A DNA stretch of 42,263 nt from assembly GCA_015064805.1 (NCBI GenBank), contig SVRN01000017.1:1-42263 (forward strand), given 5' to 3'. A model generated the notes under the pieces. The model was not told the origin of the DNA, made no database searches, and saw only the letters and a program-made list of their open reading frames with translations. This document shows, piece after piece, positions 15,764 to 24,384 of the stretch (position 1 is its first letter; the number at the start of each line of letters is the position of its first letter). Source of the stretch: Oscillospiraceae bacterium (GTDB taxonomy: Bacteria; Bacillota; Clostridia; Oscillospirales; CAG-272). The position numbers and the translations under genes were made by a program.

Positions 15764-17428
15764 TCAGTCCTCTTCGCATGCGGATTGAAGCATCGCGTCA
15801 ACTGCGGCACGTACGAAGAGCATTTGCTCGGACGTCGTAGGGCATCGGTCAAAGCGAATGTCGCCAAACACAGCCTCCATCGCGGCCACCACCGCTGCTT
15901 TGCCCTTCTTCTCGGCACACAGCTTCATGGCGGCAAGATCCTCAAGGCCTTCGCGGAAGACCATCAGGCGGATCGAGGGCAACGTCGTGCCGTCTGGCGC
16001 GGGATAGACCATAAAGGAGTCACCGGCAGGCACCTGCTGTTCTCCCTCGGTGTCGAGATAAGGATTGATGGCGTCAACCGAGTACATATTGTTGTAGAAG
16101 TTGAAGCCCCAATGCAAAAATCCTGCGATATCGTACTTGAAGCACTGCATACCAAGCGCACGGTTGCGCCAAGAGGGCATGGCAATGAAGCGATTGCTGA
16201 CGCCCTTGCCCTGCACACAGCAGTAGTAGGTCCAAAGTCCCTCAACGCCCGCCTCAAGGAAAGGCTCGATGTGATCGCTGCCCGGGATGGGCAGGCTGAC
16301 CAGACCGTCGCGGTAAAAATCAAAGGAGGACAGCGCGTCCATGATCTCGTAGTCGGCCAGCGCCTCGGATACGACCGCCTTGGCGTGGCGGTATTGCTCG
16401 ACGCAACCGCCGTTCGGCTCGTCCGACAGATGGAACTTGCAATTCTGATCAATGCCGAGCGCCTTTAAGTGCTCGACGAGCGAGGGGAGAAACGCCTTTA
16501 AGAAGGCGGCGTATTCCTCACCCGCGGCATCGGTATCCCAACCGAAGATGCGCTTCTCCTCCCCGTTTACCCGTGCTACGATCTTGGGTGCGTGTGCCGC
16601 ACCCCACTGGGTGAAGAGATGAGACATTTCAAAATAGCGCATACCGCACGCATGACACAGCGCCACCCAGCGATCCAGCTTATCATAGCCGAAGCTGTAG
16701 CTGCCGTCAGCGTTGAGGGTGACGTCCACGAGCTGAACGGTCAATCTCTCACCACCAACCTCCGTGTCAAGCGGCGGGGTAAACAAGGGGGTAAGGATCA
16801 TGTTCTGACCGTACTCGACCGCCGTGCGCAGATAATTGCCAATGATCTCCCAATGGCGCTCCGAGAAGACGGGCACCTGATAGTAGGAGGCCAGACAGTC
16901 GCAATGGAACCACTGGGTCAATATCATGCCGTGCTCGGGCAGCGACGCATCGATCATTCGCAGCGTCAGCGTGTGGGCAGCCAGCTCTTCGTCTTTATCA
17001 TTGGTGATGCGAACGGTCAGCGTATGCTCGCCCGCCTCGAGCTTTCCCTCGGGCGCGATGGTGATCCAGACACTATGCAAAACACCGCTTGTCAGCTGGA
17101 TACGGCCGCGGTAATGAGGGGGCTCCAGCAGATCGGGGTACAGACCCGGCGTTTTGCGCAGATAGTTGTCGTCTGTGAAATCGTGACCGTAGGTCGGAAA
17201 CAGCACGGGAATCTGACGCACGTTATACCACTTGGCATAGGGTGCGGCAGAGCCACCGAGCGTCAGCGTCACGCGCATTCCCTTCTCATCGGCGGGCACG
17301 CGCAGCATCAGCTGGCAGGAAAGATGCTGATTCTTCAGCATAATTGCCGACGAAAAGGGTGAAAAATCGGCAGGTGCCTGATCGACGAAGCCTTTTTCAA
17401 GGGATGAAGTCAGAACGGATTCTATCAT
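15764..17428 (-). CDS. DUF4091 / GH123-like glycoside hydrolase
   Basis: The 554-residue protein has an N-terminal beta-sandwich (about 1-155) and a TIM barrel of the GH123/DUF4091 type. The acidic pair in KFHLSDEPNGG (Asp-Glu near residue 335) matches the catalytic DE motif of GH123. The downstream segment GFLHWGFNFYNN is also family-like. Characterised GH123 enzymes release beta-linked GalNAc from glycosphingolipids by substrate-assisted catalysis. No signal peptide is seen. It follows the amidase lipoprotein gene by 64 bases on the same strand and converges on the GH-D hydrolase gene. AAGGAGG precedes the ATG. The substrate is inferred only. Confidence 0.82.
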   Translation of the reverse strand: MIESVLTSSLEKGFVDQAPADFSPFSSAIMLKNQHLSCQLMLRVPADEKGMRVTLTLGGSAAPYAKWYNVRQIPVLFPTYGHDFTDDNYLRKTPGLYPDLLEPPHYRGRIQLTSGVLHSVWITIAPEGKLEAGEHTLTVRITNDKDEELAAHTLTLRMIDASLPEHGMILTQWFHCDCLASYYQVPVFSERHWEIIGNYLRTAVEYGQNMILTPLFTPPLDTEVGGERLTVQLVDVTLNADGSYSFGYDKLDRWVALCHACGMRYFEMSHLFTQWGAAHAPKIVARVNGEEKRIFGWDTDAAGEEYAAFLKAFLPSLVEHLKALGIDQNCKFHLSDEPNGGCVEQYRHAKAVVSEALADYEIMDALSSFDFYRDGLVSLPIPGSDHIEPFLEAGVEGLWTYYCCVQGKGVSNRFIAMPSWRNRALGMQCFKYDIAGFLHWGFNFYNNMYSVDAINPYLDTEGEQQVPAGDSFMVYPAPDGTTLPSIRLMVFREGLEDLAAMKLCAEKKGKAAVVAAMEAVFGDIRFDRCPTTSEQMLFVRAAVDAMLQSACEED

Positions 17429-17492
17429 AGAAGCCTCCTTTGATTGTTCAAAACAAATAATTCAATAGCTTATCGCCGTATGTAGTCAAAAA

Positions 17493-20201
17493 TCAGCGGT
17501 TGTATGCGCCTTCGATGATGGAGGCCAGCGTGATCGTTTGCTCCTGGCCGTCCTTGACGACCGTCACCTGGTAGGTCACGACCTGCGAATGGTTGGACTG
17601 CTTCACGACCCTTCCGTTCTCACCTATGAACTCGCTATCGCATTCAAACGAGAACTCGTACTCCTCGCACGCGGTGATCTTTTCGTACTCGCATCTGACC
17701 AGCTCAATAAACTCCCACCAGATCTCCAGATCGTTTTCCAGCATGGGCTGAGGGCAATCCTTGGCGCTGAAGAAGTGGTGACCCTTGACTCTGGTAATAT
17801 CCAGATCCTGACGCAGCATGATATCCGCTACCAGCTGTGCGGTGATCTGCCAGGTGTACCAAAGATCCGAGCCCTTGTTTACGGCAGATTCGATACCGAT
17901 GGAGTTGCGGTTGCCGCCGTTGGAGCAGATACGTCCCTCGCCTACCTGGGTGTAGCACCACCAGGAGGTGCCGATCTGATACATACCGTCCTTGACGTTA
18001 ACGCCGATGCCCTGATCGTTGAGCCACTTGCTATCGGTCACGTAGCCGCGACCGTACTTGGTTTCCACGGGGACCTTGACGCCCGTGTCTCTTCCGTTGA
18101 TGGCGAACGTGGCGTCCTTGGTAATGGTAACGATCGGGAACTCGGGGTCGGTATCCAGCACCTCTACGGGCGTGTCGATCCAAGAAAACTTGGAAACGGT
18201 ATTACGCGATTCGTCGTCACCGGCGTGTGCGGCGCGGTATTGCTCATCCAAGCCCTTATAGATGCCGTCGTTACCGGTAGAGTAGTGGATGGAGGTATTG
18301 TTTTTGGATTTCGGCTGGGAGAACCACTCACCGTGCGCTTCTGCGTCGGCATTAGGACCGAAAGCACCCGTATAGTGCACGGTAATGAACTCGATGCTCT
18401 CCATGATTCTGCCGGGCAGGTCGCTGCCGTATTTATCGTTCGTTCTTTGATTGTACGTATAGTCGATCGTCAGCTCATGATTGTAAAGCAGCTTGCTCAC
18501 GCTGCCGAAGATATCGGAATAGTAGCTGGGCGTTCCTGCACCGATGCCCAGATTGTAGCGCACGAATACGTTACTCTCGTGTGCACGCAGAACCAGACGC
18601 AGCGCGTCGTTCATCTCCTCCGTCAAAACGGTGACGACGAAATCCTGATATTTGCTTTCGTTGCCCTTGACGGTCGCTCTGATCGTCACAACGCCTGCGG
18701 CAACGCCTTTTACGGTTCCGTTGGCATCCACCGTGGCAAGAGACTCGTCCAAGGAGCTCCAGCTCACGCCGCAGATCTCATTTTTTCTGTTGACGTACGT
18801 GGCGTTCAGCTTGATCGTGTCGCCGATAACGACGTAAGATTCCGTTTCGTAGCTGATGTTAAAATATTCGGGAGACATAATCTTCACCTTCATCGTATCG
18901 ATATGACCATGGAGGGACAAGGAAATGATCTTGATCGTTACCTCTCCGTACTTGTGCGCCGTGATCACACCGTTCTGGTCAACGCTTGCAACGGACGGAT
19001 CGGAGGATTCAAACCTCACGCGCTGCTCTCCTGCGTTGCCGGGAAGGATCTTCCACGTCAGCTGGTACGTCTCGCCGATCGAAAACTCCGATGCCTTGTT
19101 CGTGATCTCGATCTTCTCAACGGGGTACAGTTCTTCCCAGACGGCAACCAAGCTGCCGCTGCAAACCGCCTCACTCACGATTTCGTCGTACTTGTTTTCC
19201 CAACCGACGAAGCGGTAGCCCTCGCGAACGGGCACGGGCAGCTTTTCACCCTCGGCAAGAGTGGCGCTCAGATTGTACTGATGCTTCAACAGCTCTTCCT
19301 GCTCCTCCCGCGAGGAAAAATCGGGAGAAAAGCGTGCAAAGTCGAGATTGATATCGCCACAGCCCTTCATGGAGTTCAAAAGTCCGTGGAGATAGCTTCG
19401 GATCGAGGTTCTGGCATTGGCACTTTCGCCAATGGCCTTGGTGTCGCCGTTGATCATACGCTCCAGAATGGGATAGGTATCCGTGATGTAGGCGTCCGAT
19501 TTTCCTGCGTTGATCTCCTTCAGGTGAGATAGCATATATCTCCACAGCCAATTCCATTTGGCCAGCATTTCGGGATTGGCCAGGGAGGTCTTGACGCACG
19601 GATGGCTGTCTCTCTGGAAATTCTCCTTACTAACGGAGCTTCCGTCACCGTAGCGGTTGAAATCTGCCAGGAACGCCTCACCAATTTGTGCCGTCGACGT
19701 GTATCCGCCGACGAAGTTACCGCCGTTCAGATCATATACGACGTTATATTCGGTAACGGTCTGATCGTCCTTGAGAGGAATTTCTTTGACCTCCTTCGAT
19801 GGACAATCGGTGCACACTCTCTCCTTGCTTCCCTTCTCGGTCGTGGTCGAATCCTTTATGACGACCCACTCACCAAAGTGATGCCCCGTTGCGGGAACGA
19901 CCTCCTGCTCGACCAACACCTCACCGCAAGCCGAGCACACTTTGCCCTCGGTTGCGCCGTCAGCCTCGCAGCTTGCCTTTACGGCCGGCAGGATCTCTTC
20001 CTTGTGACCGACCGCCGCCATGTCCTTGCGGTAGCTGTGTCCGCAGGAGCAAACGTAGTCCGTGTAACCGTCCTGCGTACACGTGGGCTCCGTCACGGTC
20101 AAGTTGTATTCATGCTTATGCTCCTGGTCCTGCGGACGCTCCTCGCATCCGCACATAAGAAGTGCCAGGGTAAAAATGGCAATCAAGATCAGCTTTTTCA
20201 T
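17493..20201 (-). CDS. Lipoprotein N-acetylmuramoyl-L-alanine amidase with Ig-like domains
   Basis: The 902-residue protein starts with a lipoprotein signal (LLMCGC, Cys19). Cys-rich GH...CxCG repeats follow (about 28-145). A Flg_new/InlB-type repeat begins with YNVVYDLNGGN (~151) and is interrupted by the ~130-residue domain (~175-308) shared with the protein at 5898-9236. It resumes with VREGYRFVGWE. Two Big_2 Ig-like domains cover about 355-525. The C-terminal amidase_2 domain (~600-850) has zinc-ligand segments FITVHYTG and GHHFFSAKDCP. The enzyme cleaves the bond between MurNAc and L-Ala in peptidoglycan. As a tethered surface enzyme it may remodel the cell's own wall or scavenge wall fragments. 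The amidase domain carries a long insertion relative to minimal members. Confidence 0.85.
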   Translation of the reverse strand: MKKLILIAIFTLALLMCGCEERPQDQEHKHEYNLTVTEPTCTQDGYTDYVCSCGHSYRKDMAAVGHKEEILPAVKASCEADGATEGKVCSACGEVLVEQEVVPATGHHFGEWVVIKDSTTTEKGSKERVCTDCPSKEVKEIPLKDDQTVTEYNVVYDLNGGNFVGGYTSTAQIGEAFLADFNRYGDGSSVSKENFQRDSHPCVKTSLANPEMLAKWNWLWRYMLSHLKEINAGKSDAYITDTYPILERMINGDTKAIGESANARTSIRSYLHGLLNSMKGCGDINLDFARFSPDFSSREEQEELLKHQYNLSATLAEGEKLPVPVREGYRFVGWENKYDEIVSEAVCSGSLVAVWEELYPVEKIEITNKASEFSIGETYQLTWKILPGNAGEQRVRFESSDPSVASVDQNGVITAHKYGEVTIKIISLSLHGHIDTMKVKIMSPEYFNISYETESYVVIGDTIKLNATYVNRKNEICGVSWSSLDESLATVDANGTVKGVAAGVVTIRATVKGNESKYQDFVVTVLTEEMNDALRLVLRAHESNVFVRYNLGIGAGTPSYYSDIFGSVSKLLYNHELTIDYTYNQRTNDKYGSDLPGRIMESIEFITVHYTGAFGPNADAEAHGEWFSQPKSKNNTSIHYSTGNDGIYKGLDEQYRAAHAGDDESRNTVSKFSWIDTPVEVLDTDPEFPIVTITKDATFAINGRDTGVKVPVETKYGRGYVTDSKWLNDQGIGVNVKDGMYQIGTSWWCYTQVGEGRICSNGGNRNSIGIESAVNKGSDLWYTWQITAQLVADIMLRQDLDITRVKGHHFFSAKDCPQPMLENDLEIWWEFIELVRCEYEKITACEEYEFSFECDSEFIGENGRVVKQSNHSQVVTYQVTVVKDGQEQTITLASIIEGAYNR

Positions 20202-20314
20202 ACGTTTCCTCTTTTGTTAATTAATCTGTTGGCAGTATCGTGGCTTACTTTCCTACTCAAAAGCACCCGTTGGCCCGTCAGGACGTCCACAAAATACGCC
20301 CTTGGAACAATCGT
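20202..20314 (-). other. Leader of the amidase lipoprotein mRNA (~107 bases)
   Basis: The region between the promoter and the ATG is longer than needed for a ribosome binding site (AAAGAGGAAA just before the ATG). It contains GC-rich segments, including the palindrome GGACGTCC, that can pair locally. I could not match it to any known riboswitch class. Confidence 0.35.
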
Positions 20315-20343
20315 ATTTTAGCATAATGACACAAGATTGTCAA
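20315..20343 (-). promoter_or_regulatory. Sigma-A-type promoter of the amidase gene
   Basis: On the minus strand consensus TTGACA (20338-20343) and TAAAAT (20315-20320) are 17 bases apart. Confidence 0.8.
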
Positions 20344-20726
20344 GTATCGCCAATTCGCAGACGTTGCGCCTCCTCGCCCTTGATCCAACCCCAAGCATAT
20401 CGGCATCGCTCGATCTTGACACGGATGACATCCCCCTTCTCTCCTTGGCACGGCATGGCAAATCCCCTTCGCCACTACAACTAAAAATGCCTGATTTTTT
20501 CGGCAAACAAAAGGGTTTTTCGCTCCCATCAATCAATCGCCTGCAATTGCCCGCGGTTTGGCATTGGCATTTTTTTACCCGCATCAACAAGGAAATCCGT
20601 CGGAACTTGCAAGCAGGGCTTGATCAATCGCTTATCCTGTCGCAAGAAATATATATTTTTTTGATGCTGTATATAAAATAATTGTATGTAAATCGACGTG
20701 GCATTACAAAAGTTTCAAAAGAACAA
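20344..20726. other. Intergenic stretch with no recognisable gene
   Basis: About 380 bases between the amidase promoter and the next terminator. Open frames here on either strand (up to about 110 codons) give low-complexity, non-conserved peptides without good ribosome binding sites. The half nearer 20726 is AT-rich. I see no RNA gene or insertion-sequence ends. Confidence 0.5.
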
Positions 20727-20751
20727 GCCCACAGACGCTTCGTCTGTGGGC
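20727..20751 (-). terminator. Terminator of the small membrane protein gene
   Basis: A perfect 11-bp stem (GCCCACAGACG and complement) with a 3-base loop, followed on the minus strand by TTGTTCTTTTG, 17 bases after the stop codon. Confidence 0.85.
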
Positions 20752-20767
20752 CGTACCGTTTTTCATT

Positions 20768-21460
20768 CTATCGATTGCTCTCCCGCGGTGGAAAAAATTT
20801 TGATTTATACTTTTTGAGAAAGCCCTTGAGCTGCTTTTTGTGGCTGCATAGCTTTTCCTCGCACCGTGAACAATCCAGACACTTGTTGGTTGCCGTCGAA
20901 AACCGCTCGGGGTGCGATCGGTAGGCGATCTCCCAACGCAAAAGCAGGATCAGCGCGCAGCCCAGAAGGCTGTAGGTATATAAACTGGGAATGAAGACAA
21001 GCGGCGTGAACATCATCGCAAAATCCCAGTTATAGATGCGGCAGGTGGCGCAGCAGCGATTCTTCATGAACCAGATCTGGAAGGGACAGAAAAACAAAAT
21101 GCAGATAATGTCGCAAACGGAATATGCGATAGCGATCAGGATCAGCACGCCTCGATCGAACAGTCCTGCATAATACAGCGCGCCGATGACGCCGTTGAGA
21201 GCAAGCCACACGGCGGTGACGAGCGCCGTCCGTCGCCAGGATTGATTGGTGGGTGCGATGTCCTTTCCAATCGGCTCGTAGTTCCTCGCAAATTGCTTTT
21301 GACAGCCCATGCTTTCCAGCTTCGACGGAAAAAAGCGAAGCAGCATTTCGACGACGAAAAAGCCCCAGACGATCATGGGAAGGATCGCGTGGTAGGTCAA
21401 TATTTCGGTCTTGTCCAAAAGATAGGTTACAAGGACCGCCAGAAACAGCAGCGAGCGCAA
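20768..21460 (-). CDS. Multi-pass membrane protein with C-terminal Cys cluster; apparent frameshift at start
   Basis: The visible frame gives 230 residues from a TTG, with about five hydrophobic segments, an internal CCATCRIYNWD motif and a cytoplasmic-looking tail CLDCSRCEEKLC that resembles an iron-sulfur or zinc ligand cluster. I recognise no named family. The frame is open upstream of the TTG for 15 more codons but meets no start. An ATG at 21510 followed by a run of seven A would join this frame if the run had eight, giving the natural N-terminus MKKKISKISFLHYIKLVLR. So the true gene probably starts at 21510 and carries a one-base deletion or sequencing error. It follows the MATE gene on the same strand within a few bases and is likely co-transcribed with it. 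Confidence 0.6.
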   Translation of the reverse strand: MRSLLFLAVLVTYLLDKTEILTYHAILPMIVWGFFVVEMLLRFFPSKLESMGCQKQFARNYEPIGKDIAPTNQSWRRTALVTAVWLALNGVIGALYYAGLFDRGVLILIAIAYSVCDIICILFFCPFQIWFMKNRCCATCRIYNWDFAMMFTPLVFIPSLYTYSLLGCALILLLRWEIAYRSHPERFSTATNKCLDCSRCEEKLCSHKKQLKGFLKKYKSKFFPPRESNR

Positions 21461-21500
21461 TACGAGCTTGATATAGTGTAAAAACGAAATCTTGGATATC

Positions 21501-21510
21501 TTTTTTTCAT
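21501..21510 (-). other. Homopolymer frameshift site at the membrane-protein start
   Basis: ATG followed by A7 on the minus strand. As read, the frame stops after about 27 codons; one extra A connects it to the 230-codon downstream frame. It may be an assembly error, a broken gene, or a slippage site. Confidence 0.55.
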
Positions 21511-21513
21511 GTA

Positions 21514-22887
21514 TTATTCCATCATTTCAGGTTCGATCTTTTTGAGCGCCTTTTTGAACTGGAAAATAAACAAAACGGCCGTAAAGGTCACCGCGATCAC
21601 GTCAGCGATCGGCTCTGCCAGATACACGCCAACGGTCGGATCGCTGACCACGTGCGGCATGATGTAGATCAGCGGCAGCAAGAGTACGAACTTTCGCACG
21701 ACCGCCACACTCACGGAGGAGAGTGCCTTGCCAAGAGAGACGAAAGTCATCTGGCAGGCGATCTGAATACCAAACAGCACCATGCCCGCAAAGTAGATGC
21801 GAAGGGCGTTGGATGCAAAGGCGACCAACTCGGGCTTAGAGTTGAAGATTGCAACGAACACGCGCGGGAACAGCATGACCAACGCCCAGACGGTCACGGA
21901 ATAGATCAGGCAGGTCTTGAGCAAGATCCGATACGTTTGCTTGACGCGATCTGCATTTTTTGCGCCGTAATTATAGCTTAAGATCGGCTGAGCACCCTGC
22001 GCAATTCCCTGGGGCGGCAGCATGGCAAACTGCATCACGCTGGTCAGAATGGTCATCGCACCAACGGCAATATCGCCGCCGTAGGCAAGAAGCGACGAAT
22101 TAAAGCAGACCGAGATCACGCTCTCGCTCGCTTGCATAATAAAGGTCGCCGTACCAAGAGCAATACAAGGCAGCACGATTTTTGGTGAAGTAAAAAAATT
22201 CTTCGGTCTGAGCTTCAGAAGGCTGTGCTTGCTGCAAAGGAAGGAAATGACCCATACGCAGGAGAGTGCCTGAGAAATGATGGTCGCACAAGCCGCACCG
22301 CTCACGCCCATACCAAAGCCGTAGATAAAAATGGGGTCCAGAATAATGTTGGCCACGGCACCGACGATGACGGAGAGCATCGAGATCTTGGTAAAGCCCT
22401 GCGCCGTGATAAAGGCGTTCATGCCGAGCGTCAGCTGAACGAACAGCGTACCGAGGGCGTATACGCTCATGTAGTCGACCGCGTACCCGATCGTGTTTTC
22501 ACTGGCACCAAAGGCCAAAAGAAAATCACGATTCCAAATGAGCAATACCGTTGTTAAAATTGCGGAAATCACAAGCTGTAAGCCAAAGCAGCCGCCCAGC
22601 GTTTTCTCGGCACTTTCCACGTCCTGCTTACCCATAAAAATGGATGCGCGCGGTGCACCGCCCGAGCTGACGAGCGCGGCAAAAGCAGAGACGATCATGA
22701 TCACGGGCATGCAAACGCCGACGCCCGTCAGTGCCAGATCACCAACCTCGGGAATATGGCCGATGTAGATGCGGTCCACGATATTATATAGCATATTGAT
22801 CAGCTGCGCAATCACCGTAGGTATCGCCAATTTGAAAAGCAGCTTACCAACGGGTGCCGTTCCGAGCAATTCTTTTTTGTCAGTCAT
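21514..22887 (-). CDS. MATE family efflux transporter
   Basis: The 457-residue protein has about twelve transmembrane helices in two similar halves and the family start KLLFKLAIPTVIAQLINMLY, with ALTGVGVCMPV and the later QGAQPILSYNYGA motif. MATE proteins of the DinF/NorM-like clostridial group export cationic drugs or metabolites using sodium or proton gradients. GGGGAGG lies 10 bases before the ATG. The ATG overlaps the stop of a 19-codon leader frame as ATGA. A sigma-A-type promoter lies about 120 bases upstream. It is probably the first main gene of a unit with the small Cys-cluster membrane protein. Confidence 0.95.
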   Translation of the reverse strand: MTDKKELLGTAPVGKLLFKLAIPTVIAQLINMLYNIVDRIYIGHIPEVGDLALTGVGVCMPVIMIVSAFAALVSSGGAPRASIFMGKQDVESAEKTLGGCFGLQLVISAILTTVLLIWNRDFLLAFGASENTIGYAVDYMSVYALGTLFVQLTLGMNAFITAQGFTKISMLSVIVGAVANIILDPIFIYGFGMGVSGAACATIISQALSCVWVISFLCSKHSLLKLRPKNFFTSPKIVLPCIALGTATFIMQASESVISVCFNSSLLAYGGDIAVGAMTILTSVMQFAMLPPQGIAQGAQPILSYNYGAKNADRVKQTYRILLKTCLIYSVTVWALVMLFPRVFVAIFNSKPELVAFASNALRIYFAGMVLFGIQIACQMTFVSLGKALSSVSVAVVRKFVLLLPLIYIMPHVVSDPTVGVYLAEPIADVIAVTFTAVLFIFQFKKALKKIEPEMME

Positions 22888-22943
22888 ACGTACACGTCCT
22901 CCCCGATTTTCATTTTCTCCTTGATCACGCGACCAATATTCAT
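22884..22943 (-). CDS. Possible 19-residue leader peptide before the MATE gene
   Basis: A 19-codon frame (MNIGRVIKEKMKIGEDVYV) ends in a TGA that overlaps the MATE ATG. It lies fully inside the promoter-proximal leader. Its ribosome binding site is weak, so translation is uncertain; it could couple or attenuate transporter expression. Confidence 0.3.
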   Translation of the reverse strand: MNIGRVIKEKMKIGEDVYV

Positions 22944-23005
22944 ACGCAGCCTAAAGAAATGCCGCATCACGCACACGGCGCGATTTAAAATTCACGTTAC
23001 AAAAT

Positions 23006-23034
23006 AGTATACTATTTCACGAAGATAATTTCAA
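23006..23034 (-). promoter_or_regulatory. Sigma-A-type promoter of the MATE gene
   Basis: On the minus strand TTGAAA (23029-23034) and TATACT (23006-23011) are 17 bases apart. The -10 lies in a small palindrome, AGTATACT. Confidence 0.75.
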
Positions 23035-23149
23035 TGGTAAAATTGTGAATTTTTGCGCTGCATATCGTTTATTTCTGCCAACAGCAAAGAGGAGCGACCG
23101 AAGTCGCCCCGCCCAAATGCAAAAAATTCGTTCACATAACGAAAACGCC

Positions 23150-23178
23150 TTGATTTATTTAACGTTTTGTGCTAAAAT
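23150..23178 (+). promoter_or_regulatory. Sigma-A-type promoter of the LuxR-type sensor gene
   Basis: TTGATT (23150-23155) and TAAAAT (23173-23178) are separated by 17 bases, about 54 bases before the chosen TTG start. Confidence 0.75.
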
Positions 23179-23231
23179 AGAATAAACGGGTGTTTACCCT
23201 TCCCCGGATGATGGCAAAGGAGGTGCGGCTT

Positions 23232-24185
23232 TTGATCATTACGTATGCCATTATGGCAGTCATCGCTACGGTTTTGCTGGTTGGATACGTTGCGCTTGTT
23301 CGCAAGAAAGAGCCGTGGCTACTGCTTTTGTTCGTTTGCGTGACCATCGTCAACGCAGGCTATTTTCTCCTTTCCGTCTCCAAAACGGTTGAGTTTGCCA
23401 TTTTCGCCAATGACGTGGCGTATTTCGGAAGCGTATTTCTTTCGATGTCCATGCTCCTGACCATCATCAAGCTGTGTGGATTTGAGATCAAGAAAAAGCT
23501 GGTCGTCGTCCTTCTCGTGCTTGGCGGTGTGATGTTCACCATCGTCGCCACGGCCGGTATTCTTCCGTGGTACTACAAGGAGGTCTCCTTGGTCTTCGTC
23601 GACGGTGCGGCCAAGCTGGAAAAGGTTTACGGCGTTCTGCACCCGACGTATCTGATTTATTTGCTGGCGTATTTTGCGGCAATGGTCGCCTGCATCGTTC
23701 AGTCGATCCGCAAGAAAATGATTGCCTCGCAACGACACGCCACTCTGCTGGCCGCCATTGTATTCGGTAACATTGCGGTATGGCTGGTCGAAAAATTCAT
23801 CCCTTGGAATTTCGAATTTCTTTCCGTTTCTTATCTCTTCAGCGAGGTCATCCTGCTGGGCCTGTACTGGATGATGCAGGATTATATCCGCACGGATCTG
23901 ATCCCTCGGCCTGCGCAGGCGGCACCGCGCCAGGCCCCCGTCGATATCGCGACCATGCCGATGGAGGAAAAGATAGGGCGCGTGCTTTCCTGCCTTGAAC
24001 CAGGCGAGATGTTGGCAACGAGAGAGCGCGAGATCCTCGAATTGGTACTCCAAAACAAAAAACGCAAGGAGATCGCCGAGGAAATGTGCCTGTCGGAGAA
24101 CACCATCAAGACCTACACGAGGACGCTGTACGGCAAGCTCGGTGTCAGCTCGCGTGAAGAGCTTTACGCGTTACTAATCAAATAA
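23232..24185 (+). CDS. Membrane sensor fused to LuxR-type DNA-binding domain
   Basis: The 317-residue protein has seven hydrophobic helices in residues 1-220, arranged like the 7TM sensor module of some histidine kinases. A short linker and a LuxR/GerE helix-turn-helix (~255-317) follow, with LATREREILELVLQNKKRKEIAEEM in shortened form TREREILELVLQNKK, and NTIKTYTRTLYGKLGV. It is a one-component membrane-bound transcription factor. I chose the TTG at 23232 because AAAGGAGGTG stands 6 bases upstream; earlier in-frame ATG and GTG codons overlap or precede that site. A terminator follows. The next promoter carries three phased repeats and a poor -35, which fits activation by this neighbour. Confidence 0.88.
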   Translation: MIITYAIMAVIATVLLVGYVALVRKKEPWLLLLFVCVTIVNAGYFLLSVSKTVEFAIFANDVAYFGSVFLSMSMLLTIIKLCGFEIKKKLVVVLLVLGGVMFTIVATAGILPWYYKEVSLVFVDGAAKLEKVYGVLHPTYLIYLLAYFAAMVACIVQSIRKKMIASQRHATLLAAIVFGNIAVWLVEKFIPWNFEFLSVSYLFSEVILLGLYWMMQDYIRTDLIPRPAQAAPRQAPVDIATMPMEEKIGRVLSCLEPGEMLATREREILELVLQNKKRKEIAEEMCLSENTIKTYTRTLYGKLGVSSREELYALLIK

Positions 24186-24202
24186 GTCAACCACCGAAAA
24201 TC

Positions 24203-24234
24203 GGGCGGCAGAGTACATCTGCCGTCCTTTTTTT
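24203..24234 (+). terminator. Terminator of the LuxR-type sensor gene
   Basis: A 10-bp stem (GGGCGGCAGA with TCTGCCGTCC, one G-U pair) and 5-base loop followed by T7. Confidence 0.88.
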
Positions 24235-24250
24235 GCGCTCAAAAACACGC

Positions 24251-24330
24251 TTTCACCCTTTTTTCACCCCTGTTTTTTGCATTTTCACCCCTTCGGGGTG
24301 TACCGAACATATATATATACGTGGTAAAAT
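24251..24330 (+). promoter_or_regulatory. Activator-type promoter with three phased TTTCACCC repeats
   Basis: TTTCACCC occurs at 24251-24258, 24262-24269 and 24283-24290, that is at steps of 11 and 21 bases (one and two helical turns). The third lies in a palindrome CACCCC-TTC-GGGGTG ending at 24300. Directly after comes a poor -35 (ACCGAA, 24302-24307), a 17-base spacer and an extended -10, TGGTAAAAT (24322-24330). This is the layout of an activator-dependent promoter. The likely activator is the adjacent LuxR-type sensor. Confidence 0.6.
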
Positions 24331-24384
24331 GTAACCAAGATAGAATCCGGAAGTCTCTAAACTACACAAACGGAGGTGGTGAGC

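Noticed and set aside
20202-20314. Possible riboswitch in the amidase leader
   Set aside because: Compared with c-di-GMP, c-di-AMP, THF, fluoride and guanidine consensus patterns by eye, no conserved core was found.
20337-20681. Open frame of about 114 codons in the gap upstream of the amidase gene
   Set aside because: No ribosome binding site, no conserved-looking segments, and it overlaps the amidase promoter.
23091-23110. Hairpin with GCGAC-CGAA-GTCGC between the MATE and LuxR-type genes
   Set aside because: No gene reads into it on the strand with the short T-rich tail, so it is not called a terminator. It could be a remnant.
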